This document shows, in pieces, positions 35,314-44,508 of a DNA stretch of 48,740 bases. Positions within the stretch are counted from its first letter, which is position 1. Every line of letters begins with the position of its first letter. A model generated the notes under the pieces. It was not told the origin of the DNA, did no database searches, and was given only the letters and a program-made list of their open reading frames with translations. The position numbers and the translations under genes were made by a program. This stretch comes from Fidelibacterota bacterium (GTDB taxonomy: Bacteria; Fidelibacterota; Marinisomatia; SCGC-AAA003-L08; JACNLC01). The stretch is taken from positions 1 to 48,740 of the forward strand of contig JACNLC010000046.1 in assembly GCA_014381725.1 (NCBI GenBank), read 5' to 3'.

Positions 35314-37416
35314 ATGAAAAGTTATCAAACTGAAAATATTATTAATTTTTCACTATGTGGGCATTCAGCTACTGGGAAAACCACATTAGCTGAAGCAATG
35401 GCTTTTAATACCAAATTGATTAACAGAATCGGAACAATTGATGATGGCAATACTTTGTCCGATTATCATGATGACGAAATTGCAAGACAGCATTCTATTT
35501 TCTCAACACTCATTAGTTTAGAATGGGATGAGAAAAAATTCAATATGATTGATGTTCCTGGATATCTCGATTTTCAGGGTGAAGTGAAATCATCGCTGAG
35601 AGTTGCTGATTTTGCAGCTGTCGTTGTTAGTGCAACAGGTGGAATTGAAGTAGGAACAGAGCTTGCTTGGGATTTTACTGAAAAAGATTACAGCATTCCG
35701 AAAATGTTGATTGTCAATTTGTTAGATAGAGATAATGCGAATTTTGATAATGTGCTTGCTCAAGCTCAAAGTAGATTCGGGAATAAAGTTTTCCCAATTC
35801 AAATACCAATAAATCCTGGTGAAGGATTTAACAAAATTGCTGATATCTTGCGAAAAGAACAATATACTTTCAAAACTGATGGTTCAGGTGACTATACCGA
35901 AGGTGCTTTGGAAGGAGATTGGGCTGATAAATGCGAATCGCTCCATGGCGAATTGATCGAATTAATTGCTGAATCTGATGATAAACTACTCGAAATTTAC
36001 TTTGATCAAGGTGAACTTTCCGAAGAGCAACTGCGAAATGGAATACATAACGCAATTACTACCGGTGGATTGATTCCAGTATTTTGCGTATCAGGGAAAA
36101 ACAACATCGGTGTAAAAAGAATGATGGATTTGATTGCTAAGTATGCTCCAAATGCATCTGATGTTAAAGAAATTGTAGCAACAAAATCCGGTACTGACGA
36201 TGAAATTAAACTTAAAACATCAATCAGCGAGCCAACTACTGCATTTGTATTCAAAACTGCTGTTGAACCACATGTTGGTGAGTTATCATATTTCCGAGTA
36301 TATTCAGGTTCTATTAAATCAGGTAGCGATATATTTAATGTGGATAAAAATTCCAGCGAAAAAATGCGTCAGATTTATTTTATGAGTGGAAATAAACGAA
36401 CTGATGCAAATGAAATTGTAGCAGGTGATATCGGTGCTGCACTAAAGCTAAAAAATACTCATACTGGTGATTCTTTTGCTACATCAAAAAATCAAGTAAC
36501 ATTAGCTGGAATTAAATTCCCAAATCCAAATATTCGTTTTGCGATTTTACCTAAATCTAAAGGCGATGAGGATAAAATCTCCGAAGGTTTATCGATGTTA
36601 CACGAAGAAGATCCAACATTCAATTATATTGTTGATCCTGAGTTAAAACAAACTATCATTTCAGGGCAAGGTGAACTTCATCTTGATGTTTTAATGAAAC
36701 GACTTAAAGCAAAATTCAATGTGGAACTCGAAATGATTGCACCAAAAATTCCGTATAGGGAAACTATTACAGCACCAAGTTCTGCTAAATATAGACACAA
36801 GAAACAATCTGGTGGTGCAGGACAATTTGCTGAAGTTTGGATGAAGATTGAGCCCAGACAACGAGGTGAAGGTATTGAGTTTACTGAATCTTTAGTTGGG
36901 CAAAATGTTGATCGTGTATTTGTTCCTTCTGTAGAAAAAGGTGTAACTACAGCTTGCACAGATGGTATCATTGCAGGATGTAGAGTTGTGGATATAAAAA
37001 TTGATTTTTACGATGGTAAAATGCATCCCGTAGATTCTAAAGATATCGCATTTCAAATGGCAGGGAAACAAGCGTTCATGGATGCTTTTAAAAATGCAAG
37101 ACCTAAACTGTTAGAACCTATTTATAAGATCCAAGTAAAAGTACCAGATGAAATAATGGGTGATGTAATGGGTGATATTTCTCAACGAAGAGGAAAAGTT
37201 GGCGGAATGGATGCCGATGGTCATTTCCAAATTATCAATGCCGAAGTACCATTAGCAAATCTTAATGATTATTCGACTGCTATTCGTTCTATGAGCCAAG
37301 GTCGTGGAATGTTCACAATGGAATTTTCTCATTATGAAGATATGCCACATGTAGAAGCTGGAAAAGTAATTTCTGCTTATCAGAAAGAACGACAAGGCGG
37401 ACAAGGCGAAGAATAA
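35314..37416 (+). CDS. Elongation factor G-like GTPase (EF-G2 type)
   Basis: The 700-aa protein has the five-domain EF-G layout. The P-loop is GHSATGKTT (16-24), switch II DVPGYLDF, and the switch I area RQHSIFSTLISLEW. Domain III has DPTFNYIVDPELKQTIISGQGELHLDV, and domain IV starts IPYRETI, with GGAGQFAEVWMKIEP and SVEKGVTTACTDG. The normal NKxD guanine-binding motif is replaced by NLLDRD, and DTPGHVDF by DVPGYLDF. These are marks of the EF-G-like (FusA2/EF-G2) subfamily and not of the main translocase. Its role is probably ribosomal or stress-related, but unproven. Its stop overlaps the HIT gene start (TAATG). Confidence 0.85.
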   Translation: MKSYQTENIINFSLCGHSATGKTTLAEAMAFNTKLINRIGTIDDGNTLSDYHDDEIARQHSIFSTLISLEWDEKKFNMIDVPGYLDFQGEVKSSLRVADFAAVVVSATGGIEVGTELAWDFTEKDYSIPKMLIVNLLDRDNANFDNVLAQAQSRFGNKVFPIQIPINPGEGFNKIADILRKEQYTFKTDGSGDYTEGALEGDWADKCESLHGELIELIAESDDKLLEIYFDQGELSEEQLRNGIHNAITTGGLIPVFCVSGKNNIGVKRMMDLIAKYAPNASDVKEIVATKSGTDDEIKLKTSISEPTTAFVFKTAVEPHVGELSYFRVYSGSIKSGSDIFNVDKNSSEKMRQIYFMSGNKRTDANEIVAGDIGAALKLKNTHTGDSFATSKNQVTLAGIKFPNPNIRFAILPKSKGDEDKISEGLSMLHEEDPTFNYIVDPELKQTIISGQGELHLDVLMKRLKAKFNVELEMIAPKIPYRETITAPSSAKYRHKKQSGGAGQFAEVWMKIEPRQRGEGIEFTESLVGQNVDRVFVPSVEKGVTTACTDGIIAGCRVVDIKIDFYDGKMHPVDSKDIAFQMAGKQAFMDAFKNARPKLLEPIYKIQVKVPDEIMGDVMGDISQRRGKVGGMDADGHFQIINAEVPLANLNDYSTAIRSMSQGRGMFTMEFSHYEDMPHVEAGKVISAYQKERQGGQGEE

Positions 37417-37904
37417 TGGATAAAATGTGGGCTCCCTGGCGTATTGAGTATATCCGTACGCCGGGGAAATCCGACGGAGAATGTATTCTCTGTCAAAAAG
37501 CACATTCAAAAAACGACCGTGATGAACTAATCGTTTATCGTGGGAAATATAGTTTTGTACTTCTAAATTTGTACCCTTACAATAACGGACATCTGTTAAT
37601 TACACCTTATAAGCATACATCAAATTTTGATTCTCTAAATCGAGAGACTCAAATTGAAATGATGGATTTTGTATCAAAAAGTATGAAGATTATCAAAAAA
37701 ATAATGAACGCTGAGGGTTTCAATTTTGGTGCAAATTTTGGAGATATTGCTGGTGCTGGAATAGATGAACATGTGCATTTACATTTAGTCCCTCGGTGGA
37801 AAGGTGATACTAATTTTATGCCGGTTCTCGGCCATACAAAAGTGATGGTTGAGGATCTAAAATCTACAAGAGACTTACTTAAAAAAGAGTTCAATAAGAT
37901 ATAA
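37416..37904 (+). CDS. HIT-domain nucleotide hydrolase/transferase (Ap4A phosphorylase type)
   Basis: The 162-aa protein starts MDKMWAPWRIEYI, then CILCQKA (first half of a Cys/His zinc site) and LYPYNNGHLLITPYKH. It ends with the catalytic histidine triad in DEHVHLHLVPRW. The MWAPWRIEYI start and IDEHVHLHLVPRW are those of the family of small AP4A-phosphorylase-like HIT proteins common in bacteria. The substrate is probably a dinucleoside polyphosphate or an adenylylated compound. Start codon and upstream stop share one base, so it is co-translated with the EF-G-like gene. Confidence 0.9.
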   Translation: MDKMWAPWRIEYIRTPGKSDGECILCQKAHSKNDRDELIVYRGKYSFVLLNLYPYNNGHLLITPYKHTSNFDSLNRETQIEMMDFVSKSMKIIKKIMNAEGFNFGANFGDIAGAGIDEHVHLHLVPRWKGDTNFMPVLGHTKVMVEDLKSTRDLLKKEFNKI

Positions 37905-37949
37905 AATTCTTTGTAACTTTCTTCGTATTCATTAAGAGAAAGTTCAACT

Positions 37950-39698
37950 ATGTTAAAATCCAATTTGTTGTTTATACTGCTAATTTCAGTACTTTTTTCA
38001 ACTAACGCACATTATCAAACCAAATTTCTATTTTGTCTCAATTCTAATATAGATCCGATTACTATTGAAAATATTGATGGGCGAATCCAAACTGGTATTT
38101 ATGAATTGGACAAAGTTATATCACTAAATTCAATCACTAAAATTGAACAATGGATTCACGGAACAAATACTAATGATCGTGACGGCGAAATTTACCTAAA
38201 TCGAATTTACCGAGTATATTTATCTGACAATAATACTAAACAACTATCCGTAATTATGAAAGAATTTTCAGAATTATCGTGTGTTTTAAGTGTTGAAAGG
38301 GAAAATATTCACTACTTGGCTTATACTCCAAATGATGAGTATTTTGAACAACAATGGAGCTTAGAAACTGTAAAAACAATTTCAGCTTGGGATTATTGGG
38401 ATATCAATAATGGAAATACTCCGCAAAATCCAAATGTATTATTAGCTTCTGTTGATACGGGTGTGGACTGGAATCACAGTGATTTAGTCAACAGTTTATG
38501 GCAAAATCCCGGAGAAGATTTAGACGGTGACGGAACGATTGTATTTTCTGGAAGTGAATGGATTTTTGACCCAGACGATGTGAATGACATTGATGACGAT
38601 GGAAATGGATTCGTTGATGATTTCATTGGTTGGGACTGTTCCGGATATGATGGAGCTGATGATAATAATCCGGAGCTTCCAATCTCAGATTTTAATACCA
38701 GCTGGACTCACGGTACTATGGTTGCGGGATTGCTTTCAGCCGAAACGAATAATAGTAATGGAATTGCATCTATTTCATTTGGCAACAATGTGATTTCTGT
38801 TAAATGTACTCGTGATAACGAAGGGAATGAAGCTGTTATAAATGATGGATATGCGGGGATTACATATGCATCAAAGGTTGGTTATTTTGCTGACACAACA
38901 AATACATTTACAATTATAAACTGTAGTTGGGGAAGTAATACTTATAGTTCTTATGAGCAATCAGTTATAAATGTTGCACATAATTTATATGGTGCAGTAA
39001 TTGTTGGCGCAGCTGGAAATGGTGATGGACTGGGTAATGAACTTTATGAACCGTTTTATCCTGCGAGTTATGAAAATGTGATTTCTACTACTGCTGTAGA
39101 TGAAAATATAAATTGGTGTGGTTGGGGAAATTATCACGAAACAATTGATATAGCCGCACCAGGAGTGAATATCATCAGCACTGCTATGGGAGATAGTTAT
39201 TTGACTGCAAGTGGAACATCGTTTGCATCCCCTATTGTAGCGAGTTGCTTTGGCCTGCTTAAATCTTATTATCCGGATTCATCAAATATTTGGTTGGAAA
39301 ATCGAATTATTGAAACTGCAGATACTTCCATGTATTATTTCGATTCTGATTTTGAAGGTCTCGTTGGTGTTGGGATAGTAGATATAGAAAAGGCAATTGG
39401 AAACAATCTTGATATTAATTATGAATTTCAAATTACGAATTACGAATTAATGAGTGCATTCCCAAATCCATTTAATCCGAGTACAACAATTAGCTATGCG
39501 GTAGAGACAAACGGCCGTTTGTCTCTACAAATTTACAACATTACTGGTCAGTTGGTAGAAACATTGGTAAACGAGCAAGTAGAAGCTGGTTATCATCAAG
39601 TAACTTGGAATGCAGAAAATCAACCAAGTGGATTGTATTTCGTTAGAATGGCAGCTGGTGATTATATAAGTACTCAGAAGATGTTGTTGTTGAAATAG
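37950..39698 (+). CDS. Subtilisin-like S8 serine protease with T9SS sorting domain
   Basis: The 582-aa protein has a signal peptide (LLFILLISVLFSTNA) and an N-terminal propeptide-like region of about 120 residues. The S8 catalytic domain has Asp169 (SVDTGVDW), His254 (WTHGTMVAGLL) and Ser424 (SGTSFASPI). Between Asp and His lies an acidic insert (DDVNDIDDDGNGFVDDFIG) that could bind calcium. The C-terminal ~80 residues form a T9SS type A domain (AFPNPFNPSTTISYAV, GLYFVRMAAG, TQKMLLLK). The linker just before it reads NYEFQITNYEL and comes from a heptanucleotide repeat. A perfect 28-bp palindrome lies inside the sorting domain. It should be exported by T9SS and act outside the cell. Confidence 0.93.
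   Translation: MLKSNLLFILLISVLFSTNAHYQTKFLFCLNSNIDPITIENIDGRIQTGIYELDKVISLNSITKIEQWIHGTNTNDRDGEIYLNRIYRVYLSDNNTKQLSVIMKEFSELSCVLSVERENIHYLAYTPNDEYFEQQWSLETVKTISAWDYWDINNGNTPQNPNVLLASVDTGVDWNHSDLVNSLWQNPGEDLDGDGTIVFSGSEWIFDPDDVNDIDDDGNGFVDDFIGWDCSGYDGADDNNPELPISDFNTSWTHGTMVAGLLSAETNNSNGIASISFGNNVISVKCTRDNEGNEAVINDGYAGITYASKVGYFADTTNTFTIINCSWGSNTYSSYEQSVINVAHNLYGAVIVGAAGNGDGLGNELYEPFYPASYENVISTTAVDENINWCGWGNYHETIDIAAPGVNIISTAMGDSYLTASGTSFASPIVASCFGLLKSYYPDSSNIWLENRIIETADTSMYYFDSDFEGLVGVGIVDIEKAIGNNLDINYEFQITNYELMSAFPNPFNPSTTISYAVETNGRLSLQIYNITGQLVETLVNEQVEAGYHQVTWNAENQPSGLYFVRMAAGDYISTQKMLLLK
39417..39449. repeat. In-frame heptanucleotide repeat inside the S8 protease gene
   Basis: Degenerate copies of AATTACG run head to tail and encode NYEFQITNYEL between catalytic and sorting domains. 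The unit is the same as in menD (31685-31717), here on the opposite genome strand. Confidence 0.75.
39501..39528. repeat. Perfect 28-bp palindrome inside the protease sorting domain
   Basis: The 14-base arm GTAGAGACAAACGG is followed immediately by its exact reverse complement, with no spacer. It lies in frame and encodes VETNGRLSL. GTAGAGAC...GTCTCTAC palindromes are a known class of small dispersed repeats in other bacteria, notably cyanobacteria, so this may be an inserted element. Confidence 0.85.
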
Positions 39699-39950
39699 TA
39701 ATAAGTAAAAAATAAACAACGAACAGACGAAATAAAGCAAGTTTGTAACTTCGGCTTGTCCGCCAATGTTTTTCAGGTGGGCATTTTCGTTGTGAATAAA
39801 AACATTGTCAGAATCCTTTGATAAAACTATTCAAATTGTAATAACTTTCGACCATTAAACAGCATACTATTTAGGAGTGAACTAAATATGTAGAAATTAC
39901 AAAACTGTTTTATTGACTTAAATTCAGAAATTTTTAGGACTTTACAACAA
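39699..39950. other. Intergenic region upstream of the DNA methyltransferase
   Basis: This 252-bp stretch has no gene. It contains an inverted repeat CAATGTTTTT/AAAAACATTG at 39764-39807 with a 24-nt loop, which could be a terminator-like hairpin for the protease gene or an element end. The sequence around it (GGCTTGTCCGCC) is more GC-rich than its surroundings. No transposase remnant is visible. Confidence 0.4.
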
Positions 39951-40955
39951 TTGAATTATATTGGTTCAAAACACAAGTTAATACCGTTTATTAAAAAAAC
40001 GATTTATTCAGTAGTTGGACAAGATTTATCCAACAAAATTTTCTGCGATATATTTGCAGGGACTGGAATTGTAGGTCGTAATTTTAAAACAGAAGTCAAA
40101 ACAATAATTAGTAATGATTTAGAATATTACAGTTATATTCTCAATCAAAATTATATTGGTAATCATCAACCTATAATCAATCAAAATGAGTTAATATCTG
40201 AATTGAATTCCGTTAAGTCTTTAGAAGGTTTTATTTTTAAACATTATTGTCGCGGTGGAATTGAAAACCGTAAATATTTTTCTGATGAAAATGGGAAGAA
40301 AATTGATACTATTCGCCAGAATATTGAAAATTGGAAAACTAACAATAAAATTGACAATTGTACTTATTACTTTCTACTAGCAAGTTTACTTGAAAGTGCA
40401 GATAAAGTAGCTAATACTGCATCTGTATATGGCGCATATCTGAAACATTTGAAAAAATCCGCTTCAAAAATATTAATTTTATCTTCCGCAGAATTTGAAT
40501 TATGTGAAAACATACATCTTGTATTTCAAAAGGATAGTAATCAGCTAATAAAGGAAATTGAAGGAGACATTCTATATTTAGATCCACCTTATAATACTAG
40601 ACAATACGGAGCAAATTATCATATATTAAACACAATAGCAGAATATAAAGATTTTGTTCCGAAGGGTAAAACTGGATTGAACGAATATAAAAAATCAAAA
40701 TATTGCAGTAAACAAACAGTTACAGAAGAATTGGAATATTTAATTAGATATTCTCAATTTGAGTATATATTTTTGAGTTATAATAATGAAGGATTAATGT
40801 CAGTTGATAAAATCAAAAATATAATGGAAAAATATGGGAAATATGACTTATCATCAATAAATTATCAACGATTTAAAGCAGATAAAGATGAAAACAGAAA
40901 CCACAAAGCAAGTGAAACAAAAGAATATTTACATATCCTCCAAAAAAATGGATAA
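39951..40955 (+). CDS. D12-class DNA adenine-N6 methyltransferase (orphan)
   Basis: The 334-aa protein starts at TTG with NYIGSKHKL, the usual N-terminus of this group; the frame upstream has no ATG or GTG. Motif I is [10 protein letters not shown] (about residue 33) and motif IV is [10 protein letters not shown] (Asp211). This order, with a recognition region between, is the Dam-like D12/alpha layout. It transfers a methyl group from SAM to adenine in a specific DNA sequence, which cannot be read from the protein. No restriction partner is adjacent, so it looks solitary. The gene is strikingly A/T-rich and rich in Lys, Asn and Ile codons, hinting at recent transfer. Its last eight bases overlap rnhA. 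Confidence 0.85.
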   Translation: MNYIGSKHKLIPFIKKTIYSVVGQDLSNKIFCDIFAGTGIVGRNFKTEVKTIISNDLEYYSYILNQNYIGNHQPIINQNELISELNSVKSLEGFIFKHYCRGGIENRKYFSDENGKKIDTIRQNIENWKTNNKIDNCTYYFLLASLLESADKVANTASVYGAYLKHLKKSASKILILSSAEFELCENIHLVFQKDSNQLIKEIEGDILYLDPPYNTRQYGANYHILNTIAEYKDFVPKGKTGLNEYKKSKYCSKQTVTEELEYLIRYSQFEYIFLSYNNEGLMSVDKIKNIMEKYGKYDLSSINYQRFKADKDENRNHKASETKEYLHILQKNG

Positions 40956-41391
40956 TAATAAAACAGTAGAAATATTTACAGATGGTGCATGTAAAGGTAA
41001 TCCTGGACCAGGTGGATGGGGAGCAATTTTAAGGTATGGAAATACTACTAAGGAATTATTAGGATATTCTGAAAATACTACAAATAACATAATGGAGTTA
41101 ACAGCAGTAATAGAAGCACTCCGATCACTTACACGAACTTGTAAAGTTGTAATTACAACAGATTCCAATTATGTAAAAAATGGGATTACTAAGTGGATAG
41201 AAAAATGGAAATCCAACGGTTGGAAAACAGCAAATAGAAAGTCTGTGAAAAATCAAACATTATGGGTTTCTCTATTAGAAGAATCAAAAAAACATGAGAT
41301 AAGTTGGCACTGGGTAAAGGGTCACTCAGGTCACCCCGAAAACGAACGAGCAGATGAACTTGCTAATATAGCAATAGAACAAAATCTCTAG
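40948..41391 (+). CDS. rnhA: Ribonuclease HI
   Basis: I start at the ATG at 40948 (147 aa, [10 protein letters not shown]). This gives the normal family length; a longer in-frame start would add 20 non-conserved residues inside the methyltransferase gene. The catalytic residues are in place: Asp in [16 protein letters not shown], Glu in [13 protein letters not shown], Asp in ITTDSNYV, His in [14 protein letters not shown] and the last Asp in NERADELAN. It cuts the RNA strand of RNA-DNA hybrids. It overlaps the methyltransferase stop by eight bases. Confidence 0.95.
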   Translation: MDNNKTVEIFTDGACKGNPGPGGWGAILRYGNTTKELLGYSENTTNNIMELTAVIEALRSLTRTCKVVITTDSNYVKNGITKWIEKWKSNGWKTANRKSVKNQTLWVSLLEESKKHEISWHWVKGHSGHPENERADELANIAIEQNL

Positions 41392-41416
41392 AGAGTAAAC
41401 TGAAAATCATATTAAA

Positions 41417-42358
41417 ATGGAAACAATGGGATATCTTTTTAAAAAATTTAATTTAGTTGATTATATTTTTATTACCATCGGGTCATTTATAATGGCAGTT
41501 GGAATTGGTGTGTTTTTGGTGGATGCCAAAGTGGTTCCAGGCGGAGTATCTGGGTTGTCGATGGCAATTCATTATCTATCGGGAAACCGTTTCCCAATCG
41601 GATTAATGATGTTGATGTTAAATATTCCATTGTTTGTTTGGGGTGTAAAAGAACTAGGTCCTCGTTTTGGGTGGCGAACATTTTACGGACTTGTTTCCAG
41701 CTCATTTTTTATCGATTTGGTCAGGGGAGATATTCCTGGATTATCATTTATCGCGTTACAAAAAACAGAAACGATTAGAGACTTACACCAAAACGATTTT
41801 TTCTTTATGATTCTGCTTGGTGCAGTTTTATTAGGATTAGGACTTGGAATCATTTTTAAATTTAAAGGAACTACTGCTGGGTCGGATATTGTCGCAGCTG
41901 TTCTACATAAACGCTTTGACATTACTCCAGGTCAAGCTATTATGGCGATTGATTTTGTAGTAATAGTATTTGCTGGTTTTGTGATTTATTTCAAAGATTT
42001 ATCACCAGATAAACCGGCTGCTTCCCTTACGCTTTACGCATTTTTCTTAGTTTTTGTATCTGCACGAATTATTGATATGATTTTAGATGGATTCGATTAT
42101 GCCCGTTCAGCAATTATTATTTCGGAAAAACACAGAGAAATTTCAAAGAGCATTGTCAAACGATTGAGTCGTGGTGCAACAGCAGTAAAGAGTCGAGGAT
42201 TATATACTGATACTGAACGAGAAATGATAATGACGGTAATTTCACGAAAAGAAGTTGGAATGTTAAAGGAAATCATTGAAGATATTGATCCAAATGCTTT
42301 TGTGATTATCAATAATGTTCACGAAGTTTTAGGTCGTGGCTTTAGACGGAGAATTTAG
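41417..42358 (+). CDS. YitT-family membrane protein (DUF161 + DUF2179)
   Basis: The 313-aa protein has an N-terminal half with about five to six membrane helices and the YitT signature GVFLVDAKVVPGGVSGLSMAI, plus GTTAGSDIVAAVLHK. The C-terminal ~80 residues form a soluble DUF2179 domain (IIISEKHREISKSIVKRLSRGATAVKSRG, cut here only in description; ends VHEVLGRGF). The family is widespread but its transport or sensing role is unknown. A second ATG nine bases in (MGYLFKK) is also possible. It lies 25 bp after rnhA and 3 bp before the TauE-like gene. Confidence 0.87.
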   Translation: METMGYLFKKFNLVDYIFITIGSFIMAVGIGVFLVDAKVVPGGVSGLSMAIHYLSGNRFPIGLMMLMLNIPLFVWGVKELGPRFGWRTFYGLVSSSFFIDLVRGDIPGLSFIALQKTETIRDLHQNDFFFMILLGAVLLGLGLGIIFKFKGTTAGSDIVAAVLHKRFDITPGQAIMAIDFVVIVFAGFVIYFKDLSPDKPAASLTLYAFFLVFVSARIIDMILDGFDYARSAIIISEKHREISKSIVKRLSRGATAVKSRGLYTDTEREMIMTVISRKEVGMLKEIIEDIDPNAFVIINNVHEVLGRGFRRRI

Positions 42359-42361
42359 ATT

Positions 42362-43147
42362 ATGGAATATTTTCTGATTTGTACGGTAGCATTAGTAGTA
42401 TCTGGCTTGACACTCTTTTCCGGGTTTGGGTTGGGGACTTTATTAATGCCGGTTTTTGCGTTATTCTTTCCATTACCTGTGGCGATTGCTGCTACAGCTG
42501 TTGTGCATTTAGTAAATAATTTTTTCAAAGTATATCTTGTGGGAAGAAATGCAAAAATGCCTGTAGTAATTCGATTTGCGATACCTGGTGCAATATCTGC
42601 AATGTTCGGTGCAATGATTTTAAAATATTTTAGCACAACATCCCCGATTTTTGAATATCAACTATTCACAGGAAGTCACCAGATAACAGCTATGAAACTA
42701 ATAATTGCTGTTTTAATTATTATATTTGCTCTGTTCGATCTAATTCCAAAATTCAGAGAGCTGTCTTTCGATTCAAAATATATCCCGATTGGCGGTGCAA
42801 TTTCTGGGTTTTTTGGTGGACTTTCCGGTCATCAAGGAGCAATGCGTTCTGCATTTCTCATAAAATCAGGATTGACAAAAGAAGAATTTATTGGAACAGG
42901 TGTAGTGTCTGCAGTAGTTGTAGATATAGCTCGTCTGATAATTTATGGGATTGCATTTTATTCTATGAGTTTTGGTCAAATTCAATCTGGAGTTATAAAT
43001 TTAGTTATCGTAGCAAGTTTGTCGGCATTCATAGGTGCATTCATAGGAAAAAGAGTAATGCAAAAAATTACGCTTAAAACTGTTCAGGTGATTGTTGGTA
43101 TAATGTTGATTTTGCTTGGTTTAGGGTTAGGAAGCGGGATAATCTAA
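42362..43147 (+). CDS. TauE/SafE-family membrane permease
   Basis: The 261-aa protein has about seven or eight membrane helices and the family's two-half pattern. The first half has SGLTLFSGFGLGTLLMPVFAL with AIAATAVVHLVNNFFK. The second half has GGAISGFFGGLSGHQGAMRSAFL with EEFIGTGVVSAVVVDIAR. TauE/SafE proteins are thought to export sulfite or sulfoacetate and related anions; the substrate here is unknown. It starts 3 bp after the YitT gene and ends convergent with the 88-aa gene. Confidence 0.87.
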   Translation: MEYFLICTVALVVSGLTLFSGFGLGTLLMPVFALFFPLPVAIAATAVVHLVNNFFKVYLVGRNAKMPVVIRFAIPGAISAMFGAMILKYFSTTSPIFEYQLFTGSHQITAMKLIIAVLIIIFALFDLIPKFRELSFDSKYIPIGGAISGFFGGLSGHQGAMRSAFLIKSGLTKEEFIGTGVVSAVVVDIARLIIYGIAFYSMSFGQIQSGVINLVIVASLSAFIGAFIGKRVMQKITLKTVQVIVGIMLILLGLGLGSGII

Positions 43148-43159
43148 CTGGTGATTTTA

Positions 43160-43426
43160 TCATTCAAACAGAGTCTGTTTTTTTTCAGCATCAATTAATT
43201 CTCTAATTGCTGGTTTAACATAAATATCAGATAAATCCAGTTTTGAAAAAGCCAAGGCAAGTCGCTTAATTTTCTGTTCTATTGGTTTATTTTTATTGAC
43301 CACTATATATTTATCTTCTTCAACCAAACAATAATCCCCTGAAAAACTACCTTTGCCAACAACCAAACGAATTTCTAATTGTTCAGCAAGGTTTTCAAAT
43401 TCCTGATAAATCAATGTTTTCTTCAT
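43160..43426 (-). CDS. Small hypothetical protein (88 aa)
   Basis: The product has no signal peptide or membrane segment and is rich in Lys and Glu. A central LVVGKGSFSGDYCLVEEDKY is followed by IVVNKNKPIEQKIKRLA and a helical C-terminus (IRELIDAEKKQTLFE). The layout suggests a small alpha/beta cytoplasmic protein. I do not recognise the family with certainty. It begins 6 bp after manC on the same strand, so it is very likely a real co-transcribed gene. Confidence 0.7.
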   Translation of the reverse strand: MKKTLIYQEFENLAEQLEIRLVVGKGSFSGDYCLVEEDKYIVVNKNKPIEQKIKRLALAFSKLDLSDIYVKPAIRELIDAEKKQTLFE

Positions 43427-43432
43427 TAACTT

Positions 43433-44503
43433 TTATAGATATTCTTCTTTATTCATCGATTCTAACATTTTCACAATATCTCGAACTTTTTCAGCTTCTG
43501 AAATTGGCATTATCAGTGTTGTGTCTTCGAGATTCACCACAGCTATATTGTCCATACCGATAATTGCGGTCAATCGATCTGGACTATAAATCATTGAGTT
43601 TTTTGTATCTAAAGTAAGAACTTCACCTTTAGCTACATTATTGTTTTGATTTTTATCCATTACTTCAAACAGCGATTTCCACGAACCCATATCATTCCAC
43701 TGAAAATCAGTTTTGACAGTATAAACATTTTTTGCGTTTTCAAGAATACCATAATCAATACTTTGAGGTTGTATCAGTTCCCATTCTCTATCTAAAACAG
43801 TATTATATTGCGGAGTTCCAATAGAATCGTAGATTGCATCTAATGAATCGTGAAGTTCACACATAAAAGTTTTCATTAGAAGTAAGATTACTTCCGCTTT
43901 CCAAACAAATATTCCGCCATTCCATAAAAATTCGTTACTTTCAACAAATTGTTCTGCAGTAGAAAGATTTGGTTTTTCTGCAAATGTTTTTACTTTATAG
44001 ATTTGAGTTTTATCACCATCTTTTTCCTGATTATATTGAATGTATCCATATCCAGTTGCAGGGTAAGTCGGAGTAATTCCCATTGTAACTAAAACAGATT
44101 GTTCAGAGGCCATTTTTTCAGCAATTTTGATGGCTTCTACAAATTTATCTTCCTGCTGTATTAAATGATCGGAAGGATAAATCCCCATAACTGCCGAGGG
44201 ATCTTTGTGATAAATATGGAGTGCTGCTAGTCCGATTGCAGGTGCTGTATTTTTCCCTGACGGTTCAATAATAAAATTTTCTTTTGGAATTTCTGTGACA
44301 TCTTTTTCAATTAGTTTACACAATTTTTCAGATGCAACAATGAAGATTTTAGAGGGATCATCATCAATTTTTTTGATACGGTTTATAGTCATCCGAATCA
44401 TTGAATCATCATCTAAAATGCTCAATAGTTGTTTTGGACGATCTTTGCGACTTTGCGGCCAAAATCGAAGTCCAGAACCACCCGCTAAAATTATGTGATA
44501 CAT
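43433..44503 (-). CDS. manC: Mannose-1-phosphate guanylyltransferase
   Basis: The 356-aa protein has the nucleotidyltransferase loop HIILAGGSGLRFWPQSR with DRPKQLLSIL, then IIEPSGKNTAPAIGLAAL, GIYPSDHLIQ, KTFAEKPN and NGGIFVWKAEV. A short beta-helix end follows. It makes GDP-mannose from mannose-1-phosphate and GTP for surface polysaccharide and glycoprotein synthesis. There is no fused isomerase domain, so it is the monofunctional short form. It lies between the Big_5-type lipoprotein gene (5 bp upstream) and the small hypothetical gene. Confidence 0.94.
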   Translation of the reverse strand: MYHIILAGGSGLRFWPQSRKDRPKQLLSILDDDSMIRMTINRIKKIDDDPSKIFIVASEKLCKLIEKDVTEIPKENFIIEPSGKNTAPAIGLAALHIYHKDPSAVMGIYPSDHLIQQEDKFVEAIKIAEKMASEQSVLVTMGITPTYPATGYGYIQYNQEKDGDKTQIYKVKTFAEKPNLSTAEQFVESNEFLWNGGIFVWKAEVILLLMKTFMCELHDSLDAIYDSIGTPQYNTVLDREWELIQPQSIDYGILENAKNVYTVKTDFQWNDMGSWKSLFEVMDKNQNNNVAKGEVLTLDTKNSMIYSPDRLTAIIGMDNIAVVNLEDTTLIMPISEAEKVRDIVKMLESMNKEEYL

Positions 44504-44508
44504 TATCT

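Noticed and set aside
39764-39807. IS or MITE end for the CAATGTTTTT inverted repeat
   Set aside because: Only one copy is seen, there is no target duplication and no transposase; a terminator-like hairpin is the simpler reading.
40888-40947. Longer RNase HI start at 40888
   Set aside because: It would add 20 residues encoded wholly inside the methyltransferase gene and not conserved in the family; the ATG at 40948 gives the normal length.
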